Assembly: GCA_951394045.1 (NCBI GenBank)
Contig: OX595986.1
Location: 124,001 to 188,000 of the forward strand
Reading direction: 5' to 3'
Length of the DNA: 64,000 bases
Source of the DNA: Nitzschia sp. DOCU1
Lineage: Eukaryota; Bacillariophyta; Bacillariophyceae; Bacillariales; Bacillariaceae
Under the pieces are notes generated by a model. It saw nothing but the letters and a program-made list of their open reading frames with translations. It had not been told where the DNA came from and did no database searches. Both the position numbers and the translations under genes were made by a program. Numbering within the stretch: position 1 is the first letter of the stretch; every line of letters begins with the position of its first letter. Positions 43,801-53,669 of the stretch are shown here, piece after piece.

Positions 43801-44233
43801 ACAAGCCAGAGCATACGAATCCAAACTGCGCGGTGTTCTAGCAATGGCGGGTGGCATGCTTGACGTAGCTCTGCTTGGCTTTGGACCCGATGGACACACG
43901 TGTTCCTTGTTTCCAGACCATCCCTTGCTCCAAGAACGCAATCGATGGGTAGCAGGCATTGATGACTCACCCAAGCCCCCACCAAAGCGCATTACTTTGA
44001 CTTTTGGCGTCTTGAACGAATGGACTCGAACTATCATTTTCTGTGGCGCAGGACCAAGCAAGAAGCCCATACTAGAACAAGTCTTTGAACGAGTCGAGGG
44101 CCGTCAAGGAGCCGATTGTCTCGTTCGTATTGCTACCAACCCTCCGCCTTATCCTTCCGCCATGGTGACACCCGTAGACCAATTGGTCTGGGTAGTCGAT
44201 GCAGCGGCTATGCCCCAAGTTTTGTCCACGTAA
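40895..44233 (+). CDS. Four tandem 6-phosphogluconolactonase domains
   Basis: 1112-residue single-exon protein made of four 6PGL domains (family normally about 230-260 residues, one copy). 6PGL hydrolyses 6-phosphogluconolactone in the oxidative pentose phosphate pathway. Domains: about 1-285, 290-560, 590-850, 855-1112. Each has IALSGGSLP, LADER-VP, LGFGPDGHTCSLFP, ITDSPKxPxxRITLTF-like and CGxGxxK blocks, so each keeps the Asp/His of the GPDGHT signature. Domain 2 has DERGVP where the others have DERCVP. Sequence details pair domain 1 with 4 and domain 2 with 3. No signal or transit peptide is evident, suggesting a cytosolic protein. Confidence 0.9.
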   Translation: MTTADLIVGRSTADVAEALCQSIVQIFAAECGDSQNPKDSFRIALSGGSLPKFLSALPDIFAQSGIDPQWSKWHVLLADERCVPLDSEDSNLKAIQEEFLSSTSIPSSQVYGINQDLLSGGATTEEIAQDYQATLQRVLQVESPTTPSSSSSSKAAFIDLAVLGFGPDGHTCSLFPNHELLQEGQKWVAGITDSPKPPSDRITLTFRALNHHTRHVILCGAGSSKQPIVSKVFEAHSILPLHSTINHFSPTTAAYSAKIIDPPPFPCAMVHPPKSLTWIVDQEAVCTSMGLLTNVVAEVYASPTRETVRLELCRQIVQACQVAMEARGVFTIALSGGSLPPLLSKLPQVFQEMKIHPHFDKWHVVLADERGVPDDHPDSNMFALKKYFLDAMGVFIPSRQVHGIDVVSLSESIQVAAGSYQTNVLSAIRTSGGLLDLAVLGFGPDGHTCSLFPDHPLLLEREAYVAWLTDSPKSPSHRITFTFRTLNDCTRNVFFCGMGDAKRPILHEILQNAYRDPEHDRVAAHVYPKFPCGMVRPKERLVYIVDDEAMKDVYVSPTQAAAESDEVTNTGPKLLGRRGSSFLPKPAIAKLYVRPTTLDVADELCTQIVRFATKAIAERNAFSIALSGGSLPSLLSRLPQAFEDAGVNPHYDKWLVLLADERCVPEDHPDSNMHAIQKYLLKGLYGQILHQHIYSLDQVSIAESIDITAQDYERKVHTALRASGGMLDLAVLGFGPDGHTCSLFPGHKLLHETKRWVAPITDSPKAPSNRVTLTLPVLNQHTRNILFCGTGDSKSAILKDIFSTPRPKGLHFETDIIPKYPCAMVRPQQELVYLVDQSAMPHVSKLSPPVQYAKVLVADTIDDIPSRLHPLLIQQSQKAIQARGVFSIALSGGSLPSLLSSLQDWFMHLSIDPQWDKWHILLADERCVPLAHEDSNMGSIQKHLLDSTDIPASQIYGIDESLLDEPTSIQARAYESKLRGVLAMAGGMLDVALLGFGPDGHTCSLFPDHPLLQERNRWVAGIDDSPKPPPKRITLTFGVLNEWTRTIIFCGAGPSKKPILEQVFERVEGRQGADCLVRIATNPPPYPSAMVTPVDQLVWVVDAAAMPQVLST

Positions 44234-44442
44234 ATGTTACAGTAGTGTTAAAGCCAAGAACATTGACTAAAGTAAGAGTAAATGGAAAGCATAGCACTTA
44301 TAATTTTTTCGGTGAAACCCATGGACCCATTGGTCTGGGTAGTCGATGCAGCGGCTATGCCCAAAGTTTTGTCGAAATAAATGTCAACCAAGAACAGATT
44401 GAACACAAGTAGAAATGGAAACCATAGCACTCGTATTTTGGG
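44164..44442 (+). repeat. Tandem duplication of the 6PGL gene 3' end
   Basis: Copy 1 (44164-44310) holds the last 23 codons, stop and 3' flank; copy 2 (44311-44442) repeats it with GGTCTGGGTAGTCGATGCAG conserved and continues into AAATGGAAA-CATAGCACT. Offset is 147 bp; copy 2 has a 15-bp deletion. Confidence 0.85.
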
Positions 44443-45318
44443 GGGCAGATAGACGAGCACTTCAGGCGCCCAACGCGTATCTACGAGTTCTCCTTCGTCT
44501 GCCAATTCCCGAAGCGGGCCGAATTTCAATGCCGCGTTTCGCAGCGCTACAGCAAAAAAGACATTGTGCTCCGCAACCAAGGGATTGTGATGACTCATAA
44601 GGAGTTCGCTAAAAGAATCTACCTAGTTCTCATTTTTGCAGTCTTTTGGACGCCGCAACTAACGAGAAGACGGATCATAGCGCAAGAATACGGCGTATTT
44701 TTCGAACAACCGCTCAATTCGATTATTGCCCCAGTTCTTCTGCTCACGTTGTCCACCTCCTAGAATTGTGGGATCCCCCTTGTCGTTTGCCCTAGTTTTG
44801 AGAGACTCAACGCAATACTAGCGCATATTAAAAGAGGGATTACGATGATAGGAGGGGAAGATCACGTGCTCTATCTCTTCGTATGTCTTGGTTCTTTCCA
44901 TGGGTGGTCGCGATTCTACGCTACGCCTGCATTAAATGAGGCACATCAACGAACGTGCTATTCCCGAAGAAAAGACTTCTTGGGACGACGAAGCAGTCGG
45001 AGAAAGCATGAGGCATAAAAGCCAATGGTGTCAAACTTGGCGTTGCCTATGTAATCCATCAAGGTGTATCGCGAACACCTTCTACCGGAAGGTCGCTTTC
45101 GTTGAAGGATGTTGGCCAAGCAAATTGTGTGGCTGGGCCTTTTGATCAATTCCGAAGGCCCATCACTTTTTGCTAAAGATGTCGCGATTCCAATTTCTCC
45201 CCACAAAACTTACAAAACATCACTCCCAACTCAAAAAAACGAAACGATCTAGCTCTCTTGGAGTTGCTGCGAAGTGAACCAACCCTCTCACCAAGTTGAT
45301 ATCCCTTTATTAAAAACC
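44443..45318. other. Intergenic region upstream of the guanylate cyclase
   Basis: About 0.9 kb. An antisense open frame across 44248-44598 looks partly protein-like but covers the duplicated 3' end, so it is not called. Promoter of the cyclase gene should lie here. Confidence 0.4.
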
Positions 45319-48300
45319 ATGAGACTTGTCTCGAGTTCGCAAGGCTTAGCAATCGCAGCATTGCTGTCGGCTTGGACGATACCGTCCCTTGCCCAAGATA
45401 ATGTGTCCTGCACCAGGAACATCACCAAAATTCCTCTTAATCCTTTCATCCACAAGGAAACCTACACTATCGGCGTCCATGCCACTACTAGCTTGGACGT
45501 CGCCTTTGACGAGAATACTAAGCTCTTCGGCGAATATCTCACCGCCACTGCCGGCCAGATGTTCGACCCGCCGATCCAGTTCCAAGTTTCGTCGAACTAT
45601 TTCGATGGAATCTTTCTTGGAGTCGAAAACGATGAAATCGATTTTCTTTTCGCCAACCCAGGCGTGTACTCTTGCATCGGTACCCAAGTCGGAGCTTCGG
45701 CTTTGGCAACTGTCGTGAAACGCCTCAGTACCCGCGGTCGCACTTTCGACCTCGACGTGTACGCTGGGGTCATCGCTGTTCGCCATGACAGAGATGATAT
45801 CAACACCATCGCTGACCTCAAGGACAAGATTATCGGAGCAGGGGCCATCGTCGATCTTATGGGAGGCCAAATGCAAATCTATGATATGGACAAGGCTGGG
45901 ATGTCTTACGTCAACGACCCAAAGCAAATTGTATTCACCAAGGATCAGATCGATGTCGTTAGGGGCGTCCTGAGCGGCCGTTTTGACGTCGGTTTTATCC
46001 GCACAAACCAAATCGAGCTCACGACGGATGAGAATGGCAATTTCATAGACCCTGAGCTTTTCAAGATTCTCGAGCCAAAGATCTTTGTGATGGAATCGGG
46101 CGAACTTTTCCCCTTTCTTCATTCGACAGACGTCTATCCAGAGTGGCCACTTGCGGCTCTCCCAAGCGTCCCTTTTGACGTGCAGCAAGCCGTCCAAAAT
46201 GCGCTCTTCGATTTCGGCAAGTTCGTTTCGATTGCACAAAAAGTCGATGAGTGTCTCAAAACCAGTGACACCTCGTACTGCGATGCGTTGTCGTTAAAAA
46301 GTTTGGTACCCAACGCCCCATGTGACACCACCAAGGTTCTGGTCGATTTGGCGAGGAATGCAACCCTAGACAGCCAAGTTTCAGGCTTTCGTACTGCACT
46401 CTCATATTTTGAGCTTCGTACGATGCAAGAGCAAGCTGGGTTCCTAGTCCAAGATGAACGCGACAACTGGGTCTGTGTACGCCCCAAAAATTTGTATGAG
46501 GGGATCACATGCCCTGAAGGTTTCTTCAAACGCGGCGTGGATGAGTTTGAAAGCGGATGCCAACGGGAGGGGTTGAGTTGCAACGACAAAGATGGCTACG
46601 ATTGCTTCTGCCAGCCATGCGTACGAGCGTACGAAGTAGATGGTATGTCCTGTGTACCTTTAACATGATTCCTGTTTGTGACCACGCAGTTGTACTCACC
46701 ATTCACTTACTTGCTTTGCGTCTGGTTCAAGTCTACGAGCACATTGCCGGCCACGAAGACCCACACCTCGTCGAGTTCTATGGCGAGTCCCTTCCTGGAT
46801 GTAAGAAGATGGATGTTTGCGGAAGCGTGCCGCAAGGCGAGAGCATCAAATTGCGGATTTTCGACAATATGGCTCGAGCTGAACCAGAAGTGAAAGTTTT
46901 CATCCACGCTGGAGATCGAAAGCACGAAGCGGACGTTACGAGCATTGGTACGCACGCTTACGAATTCTCAGTAGGCGATAGCGTAGTTGAAGCTCAGATC
47001 GTTGAAATTACATTCGATGGCGTGCCCGTCAGCCAATCTCCCGTTCAAGTCGAAATCAACGCGACGGATTGCGAGGCGATTTGGGGCGAAAACAGTGACC
47101 GTGTTCCGAACCCAGCAGGTGACTGCGTCTGGTAAGTCCATGGTGCTTGTCAAACTTAAAGGCGATTCTGCAAATCTCACTTTTCGTCTTCGACGTCGCT
47201 GTAATCAGTGCTGGCGACACGTATGAAATGGGCGGCAATTGTGTGAAGTCGGCCTTCTTCTTTCTGATCGTTTTCTCTGCCGTCCTCGTGGCGATTGGAG
47301 TCTTGGTCTTCGTCTACCTAGGGTACAAGAAGAAGCAAAGTGATTCCGTCTGGCACATCACTGTGGAAGAGCTTCACTTCAACGAGCCCCCCGAAGTCAT
47401 TGGACAAGGAGGATTCGGCGTCGTCATTCTTGGCCAGTACCGTGGCACCAAGGTTGCTGTCAAGCGTGTGTTACCCCCCGTCAAGTCAAGGCGGGGAAGT
47501 GTGACAATGACAGATTCTGGTGAACAGTTGGGCCGTGGAAGTGCTGAATTGGTATCGGCTGATATACCGTCGAACGCGAAGAAAGGAGAAGGTGGGAAGA
47601 AGGCCAAATCGAAGGAAACGAAGAAAGGCGTCAAATTCGGTGAAACCACCAGCACTGGAGATATCGAATCTGGAAGCATGGAGCCTTCTGGAAACAGACG
47701 AGGAAGCATGAGCGGATCCAACGGAGACTGGGAAAAGCTTCTCGGCATGCACACTTCCGACAACGATATTCTCAGAATCCTAGAGTCTGCTACTGCCTCT
47801 GACCACGGAAGTGGCGCCGCCTTCAATTCCGCATCTCGGGGATCTCGAAGCCAGGTGCTTCTTGGATTCCTTCCTATGTGGATGCGCTTCGATGAGCACT
47901 CGAGACGCGTCAACGAGTTCGTTGACGAGATGCGAATGCTTTCCAGACTCCGCCACCCTTGCATCACGACCGTCATGGGTGCCGTCGTCTCATCGGCGAT
48001 TGATCCGATGCTCGTCATGGAGTACATGGAATACGGCTCTTTGCATGATCTGCTCCACAACGAGACCATGACTCCCGGCGGCGAGATAATTTTACAAATC
48101 GTCCGCGATATTGTCCAGGGCATTCAGTTCCTTCACGCCTCCAAGCCTCCAATTTTCCATGGCGATCTCAAGGCCAAGAATATCTTGGTCGATTCTCGCT
48201 TCCGCGCCAAGGTTGCCGACTTTGGGTTCTCGCATTTCAAGGATACCAAGGCGCGAAATGTTCTCCAAGGCACTCCCTTCTATATGGCACCCGAGTACTT

Positions 48301-49615
48301 GCGCCGACGAAGCGAGTACACGGCCGCTTGCGACATTTATTCCTTGGCCATGATCTTCTATGAGATTTATGCCAGACAAAGTCCCTTTGAAGGAGAGGAT
48401 CCACGAAAGGTGCTGCCCAAGGTTTGCCACCCTCGATTGAACAAACGCCCAGCAATCCCGGAAACTTGTCCACCCAAAATGGTGGAACTGATGAAGAAGT
48501 GCTGGGCTGCCAATGCCTTCTTCCGCCCCACTTCCAAGGACCTGGATTACGTCTTGGTGGAAATGAGTTCCAAAGATACGGAACCATTGGAAACTGCCAA
48601 GGATAAGATTATCCGAGAAACCTTGAAACGCAAACCAACTTCGCTGTACGATGTCTTCCCCAAGCACATTGCCGATGCTCTCAATGCTGGCAAGAAGGTC
48701 GAGGCCGAGTCCCACGATAGTGTCACTATTGTATTCTCGGATATTGTCGGATTCACCACAATCTCCGACCAGTTCTCGCCCATGAAGGTTTCCACCATGC
48801 TCGATCGCTTGTACCACGCGTTTGATGCTCTAGCTGGCAAGCACAAAATCTTCAAGGTCGAAACCATTGGTGATGCCTACATGGGGGTCACCAACTTGGA
48901 TGGTAGTGAGTTTGACACGCACGCCAAACAGGCTGCCGAATATGCTCAAGATGCCATTCGAGCCGCTAATCAGATCTTGATTGACGAGGAAAACCCATCC
49001 TTGGGTTGCGTCCAAATCCGTGTCGGAATCCACTCTGGGCCGGTCGTCTCGAATGTTATTGGCTCTTTGAATCCACGTTACGGTCTCTTTGGTGATACCG
49101 TCAATACCGCGTCTCGAATGGAGTCCAACTCCATGCCGGGCAAAATCCATTGTTCATTTGCCTCGGCGCAGCTCTTGCAGACCCAAGCCCCCGATATTCC
49201 CTTGACTCTACGAGGTATGATCAAGGTCAAGGGCAAGGGCAAGATGAAGACGTACTGGGTGGGGGGCGACGATTTGTTATCATCTGCACCGCCAAACTTG
49301 ATTCCCCTGAGGGAAGAGCAGTCCGAGCGAGAAGAAGACATGACAGAACATTCCGAGCACTCTCAACACTCTCATCATTCACACGACGGCTCCAACAAGC
49401 CAACCGACGGTACGTGTGAAATGGGAGGAGATGACCATTCCCATCGCACCCATGATACTCATCTATTGTCAGCAGTCGATTCACTCTCAGACCACGGGGC
49501 CCGCGAACATTTCATCAAAGTCCACTGCGCCGATTACGAGTCGTCTCCGCATCAAACCAAGATCGGCATGGACGGCAGCATTCAGATGATCGATACAACA
49601 ACAACTCTGCAGTAA
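45319..49615 (+). CDS. Receptor guanylate cyclase: PhnD-like ectodomain, kinase-homology, class III cyclase
   Basis: 1376-residue model. Exons 45319-46642, 46732-47131, 47209-49615; introns 89 and 77 bp, phases 1 and 2. Order: signal peptide (residues 1-24); a periplasmic-binding-protein fold of the phosphonate-binding PhnD type (about 45-310); a Cys-rich segment with CPEGFF and FCQPC; an Ig/filamin-like region (exon 2); transmembrane helix about 589-614; kinase-homology domain with GQGGFG (640-645), Lys660, HGD in place of HRD (His892), DFG (Asp912), APE; then cyclase with SDIVGFT (Asp1086), KVETIGDAYM (Lys1124) and FGDTVNTASRMES. The cyclase motifs match guanylate rather than adenylate cyclases (Glu in KVET), though the usual Cys in RYCLFGD is Gly. 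The tail is His-rich. It likely converts an extracellular ligand signal into cGMP. An insert of about 170 residues separates Lys660 from helix C. Confidence 0.85.
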
Positions 49616-50058
49616 CAATAAGGGCTGCAAAAGACGAAGGGTGGTATTCCTTTCGGCTAAACTAAACACAAGTCAACGAAATAGTCATCGTTGAGATGGA
49701 GAGATAATAGCAATGGGGATTTTATTGCGTCGTCTCACATCGTCAGTACTTCGTTGGCCGAACGCTGATAGTGGTCGGCGTCCAAAAATACTCCACGTGG
49801 CAGTATTCTGACGAACCGTCCGATCAAAAGCTGCCATCGCGGACGACCGTACTACCAGGCCCCATCTTCAATCTGGGGAAGACGGTCGGTGCTCTACCTT
49901 TCCGAAACGATTCATTCTACTATCAAGGCGTGCTACTAGTTAGAGTATAATACAATGTTAAAGCTAATTCGATATCTCTAGCTCCGGAAAAGTTATGAGG
50001 AGCCGCAAGAACCAGCCGGCGCTGCCCACTCTAGCTTGGGGGTTTCTCCATATCCACA
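49616..50058. other. Intergenic region between convergent genes
   Basis: 443 bp 3' flank of the cyclase and of the GT92 gene. No feature supported. Confidence 0.5.
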
Positions 50059-51905
50059 TCACCGCGCAGACAACGCAAAAGTGTCGCTAGTCTGTAGCAG
50101 TTGCGTTGCAACGGCATGCCCGTAATGTTGGATGTATTCGTCCTTGGGGTAGCGATCAACGTTGTTCTTCAAGTCAGGAATTGCCCCGCGCCGTCGGACG
50201 AGATTTTGAAAGTGGTGCATGCTGCCAAACCCTAGGGTTCTCAAGTTTCGACACATTCTCGACTCTGCTTGCTCATAACTCTGCTCTCGTATGCTTTGAT
50301 TCTCACCTGGATTGAATACGTCCCAGGCATCAGATGCGTTTGGTCGACGACACGACCCGAACTCATGGTACCCTGTTGAGAACGTGTACTTGGTCTGGGC
50401 AATGCTTTTTAGCCAAATCCGATTTGGGTTTTTGTCTCGACGCTCAAAAAGATGCACAAGTTGGTTCTTCGTATTGTAGCTCATTTCCTCGCCCTCTTTG
50501 ATCTGCCTTCTATGGACCGTGTACGATGGGAACCCATGAAAGCACCAGTCTCGCTTTTCGCAGCCGTGTCGCTGATGATAGTGCGCGAGCTGAGTCATGG
50601 TATCCATAATGGCGTTGCTGGACTTGGAGTCTCGAGTGTCTAATTCCAGGCGATCGCTATCAAGTTGGGACGTCACTGGCCTCTCGATTGTACCTTCTTC
50701 ATTCATTTCCGACTTCTCTGGAGGAATCCAGTACTCGTCAATGTCCCAAATGCCAACATACTCTGAGATTCCGTTGGTATGGTAAAGACAAGAATTATAA
50801 AACGCGATTTTCAGCAACTCGGTATGACATTCCATTCCAGGGGCTGCGGCAGGAACAAGAACCACCGATCCATCGTCGACATACGATTTTAACAGACTCT
50901 TCAAATAAGATATTGGGGCTGCATTTGAGTCGTCAAAATCAAGGACACCCAAGACGATTTGCTCAAAGCCAACATTTCGATGATGTTGAACAAACTCCAA
51001 AAGAAATGGCTGGATAGCTGTGCCAAATGTTGCAGCACACAGTGCCGCGCCCAAAGGCGGGTGGGAAAAATACGATGTATCGACTCCACCATTCGACTGT
51101 CGAAATGGCTCCAAGGGGCCGACATTGCCAACTGACCCGGTAGCTAGTGGAATATCAACGGTCAATAGAGGTTGAATAGTTTGATTGGGCTTTGAGTGGA
51201 TCTTTCGTCCCACACGAGCCGAAAAGTGGACTCGAATGGACCGACCTAGTTGAGTCTCGGACGGGAGTACCTTCAAATCTTGTCGATCCAACCACCCCGA
51301 TAAATTGGCTTGCCAGATCAAAGACAGCTTTTCAACATTCACATCCCATGAAATCGTCTCCATACGTCTCATTTCAATCGGTGGTCCACATGTCCGATAT
51401 AAGTTATCTTCGACATGACAATCCAATTGAACGTAGAGTATCATTTCATTCCTGATCCGACCATGAGACCAGATCGAACGGCTCAACTCACTTTTGCATT
51501 GAAAGGTACCATCACGAGGATGTCGAGCTTGGCCTGGGATACCAAAGACAGTCACAATAACTGAAGAGTCATCTTCCTCGTCGTAGGAAGTTGTCAGTCG
51601 AGCACCCATTAGATAAAGCCTGTCATTGAGGAAACTACCGGGCAAAAGTTTTGTTGTCGCTGATGTATTACCCAGACTCGCGTTGGTCCACCGAACGTTT
51701 GCATCAAACAAAGCCACATTCTTCAACCCCACTGCCCACTCTTTTGATATCGGCCGTATCTGACTGATTTCGACTGCGACAGCGTTTCCCAGAGAGATCC
51801 TTCCCGTGCACGAAGAGACTCGCCGTGCTTCCACCCTTGGAAAAGTTCGACGGCGCCAAATATCGAAACCAGACACAGATATAACCGGAGAAGGAGTTGC
51901 TTCAT
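50059..51905 (-). CDS. GT92-family glycosyltransferase, 5' end unresolved
   Basis: Main frame 51876-50059 (605 residues, begins at GTG, stop at 50059). The C-terminal half is a glycosyltransferase family 92 (DUF23) domain: FVQHHRNVGFEQIVLG, GIWDIDEYW (acidic metal/nucleotide-sugar motif), YHEFGSCRRP, FQNLVRRRG. The N-terminal half is a beta-rich lumenal stem with NxS/T sites. No ATG opens this frame. A different frame offers ATG 51905 with MKQLLLRLYLCLVSIFGAV, a typical type II Golgi signal anchor. A 71-bp intron (donor after 51834, acceptor before 51763) would join the two in phase, but its splice sites are poor. A frameshift or an upstream exon are alternatives. Confidence 0.7.
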
Positions 51906-52476
51906 CGTCACATTGTCGATTGCCCCAAAAGTATTATTCCGGTGCCAGTCGAGCCAGGCTCAGAGGCCAACTTTTGCTTAGGCAAAAATAATGTGAGAGG
52001 TGCTCCAAGGCGTCAGTGCCGCCGCGCGCGCCATAAGTCCGTCCGCTCAACCCTCCCTCGAACCCCGTCGACCCTTTTGCCGCAAGTTCTCTATCGTAAA
52101 TACGTACATAACGACGACGGTTGCACTTGGGTACAGTACTGTCTGTCTGTGGCTGACTGTGCGGTTCGGCAAAAACGCCAAATGGCACCACCACGGAGCT
52201 TCGCTGGCCCTATTATTGTGGAGCGAAGAGCGAACGCTCCACCATTTCCGAGATCGGAAACATGAGAAGCAGAACCGCTGGCGCCGCCGCGCTTCCATGA
52301 TTGATCCTCACTCTGGGGACTGTGTGATACATTCGCGTAATCCTACCTTTTCGTGGCGCGACAAACTTCCGATAGTTTTTCTTCGACGTTTCGTCTCTGT
52401 GGTGGTAGTAGTCTACTCTACCGGTAGTATTCGAAGCTGCAAGTAGTTTATCCTCGTTAATATGCAATGCCATACC
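51906..52476. other. Intergenic region
   Basis: 571 bp between the GT92 gene's 5' end and the 3' end of the next gene. A TACCGGTA palindrome lies at 52419-52426. No gene supported. Confidence 0.5.
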
Positions 52477-53669
52477 TTATCTGATATAGCTAACCTTATT
52501 CTTGATTCTCGGGTTGAATGAAAATCCCAAAGCAGCCAGGCGTTGGATGCGTTCTGTACTCATGTTGGAACTCTTGCCATCGCTATATAGCTTGAACTGT
52601 CTTCGTTGGCCTTTTACCCAAACTGGTAATGGGTGAGTAAAATAGCACATGCAGTCCAGCGATAAGAAATGATGTTCGTTCTTACCTGCAAGTTGGGGGT
52701 TGTCGGGGTATTTCTTGGGAACATTAGTGTGGCCGTATCGCTGCTTGAACTCATGGAGTTCGTTCAATCGTTCCTCCCAGCCCGCCGCGTGAGAATCCCA
52801 GACAAACCCGAGCGTCTCTAGAGCGGCTTGTCGCTCAGCAGTCATCGTGGAATGCTTGCCCTCCTGCTTAATGCGAAACTGGTATCTCTGTCGCTTCACC
52901 TGAACAAGCGAAACAATGATGTGAGTCCTACTTGTTAATCATGGTCGCCAACTCATGGAACAGTATACATATCACGTACCCAGTGGGAAAGAGACGGATT
53001 GCGATCCCAATTCAGCGGCACGTGACAGTGCTTGAACTCCTTCTGAAACTCAACGAGCTCGGCGTAGCGCTGGTTCCATTGTAGGACGTGACCGTTTCGG
53101 ATAGAAGAATCACCTCCATCGTCCGCGGAAGACGAGCAGCTTCCATTACCATCGTCTCCATAGGATGCAACCTGCTGGGAAGAATTCTCTGAAGAAGAGA
53201 GACGACGTCTCTTGTTGGAAGAATGTTGGAATGGGGCGGTAAACTTAACGTAACCGGTCAAATCTTCAGTCCTGGTGGTTTCCTGGTGGCTGCGTTTCAG
53301 CTTTTCGAACAACTCAGACCTGGTGTAGCAGCTGGGCGGGATTTGCTGTACCAGAGGGGCGGAATTGGTGGTTGCCGCAAAAATGTCTTCGCGCACAAGG
53401 GTCCTCAGGCTGTCGAGGAACCGCTCATCGTCGTGCCACGGCGCTTGGGCCAGCGGCACATTTTCGACAAACACGGCACTCTGGGTATCGATAGGCGTAG
53501 GCTCGCACACACTTGGAAGGCTGTCGAGGCTCGAAAACACTAGCATCCCTTGATTCAGGGCGGCAAGCTGAGGATACATTACAGACTCCGCGCTCCTGTC
53601 GTATAGAGCAGGCGCCGCTGCACTCATCATGTCGAATTGGGCGCCGTGTTGGGCTTGCGTTTCCATCAT
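52477..53669 (-). CDS. Helicase-associated-repeat protein without helicase
   Basis: 349 residues. Exons 53669-52980, 52899-52686, 52622-52477; introns 80 and 63 bp. Residues 1-150 are low complexity with an SNKRRR nuclear-localisation-like cluster and a Ser/Asp/Gly run. The C-terminal 150 residues hold two to three helicase-associated (PF03457, HA) repeats, each of the type W...Y-ELVEFQKEFKHCHVP...LSHWVKRQRYQF...ALETLGFVW; introns cut the repeats at equivalent W-V sites. HA domains are DNA/RNA-binding helical modules, and stand-alone arrays are common in diatoms. A nuclear, nucleic-acid-binding role is inferred. Splicing at GAATAAG|GTTAG near the end could extend the protein into another exon. 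Confidence 0.75.

Noticed and set aside
44248..44598. 116-codon minus-strand frame beginning MSHHNPLV
   Set aside because: The first part looks protein-like, but it runs antisense through the duplicated 3' end of the 6PGL gene and has no recognisable domain.
45346..46239. 297-codon minus-strand open frame
   Set aside because: Antisense to the PhnD-like ectodomain exon of the receptor cyclase; no domain of its own.
47374..48817. Two long minus-strand frames
   Set aside because: Antisense to the kinase-homology and cyclase exons, which carry all expected motifs.
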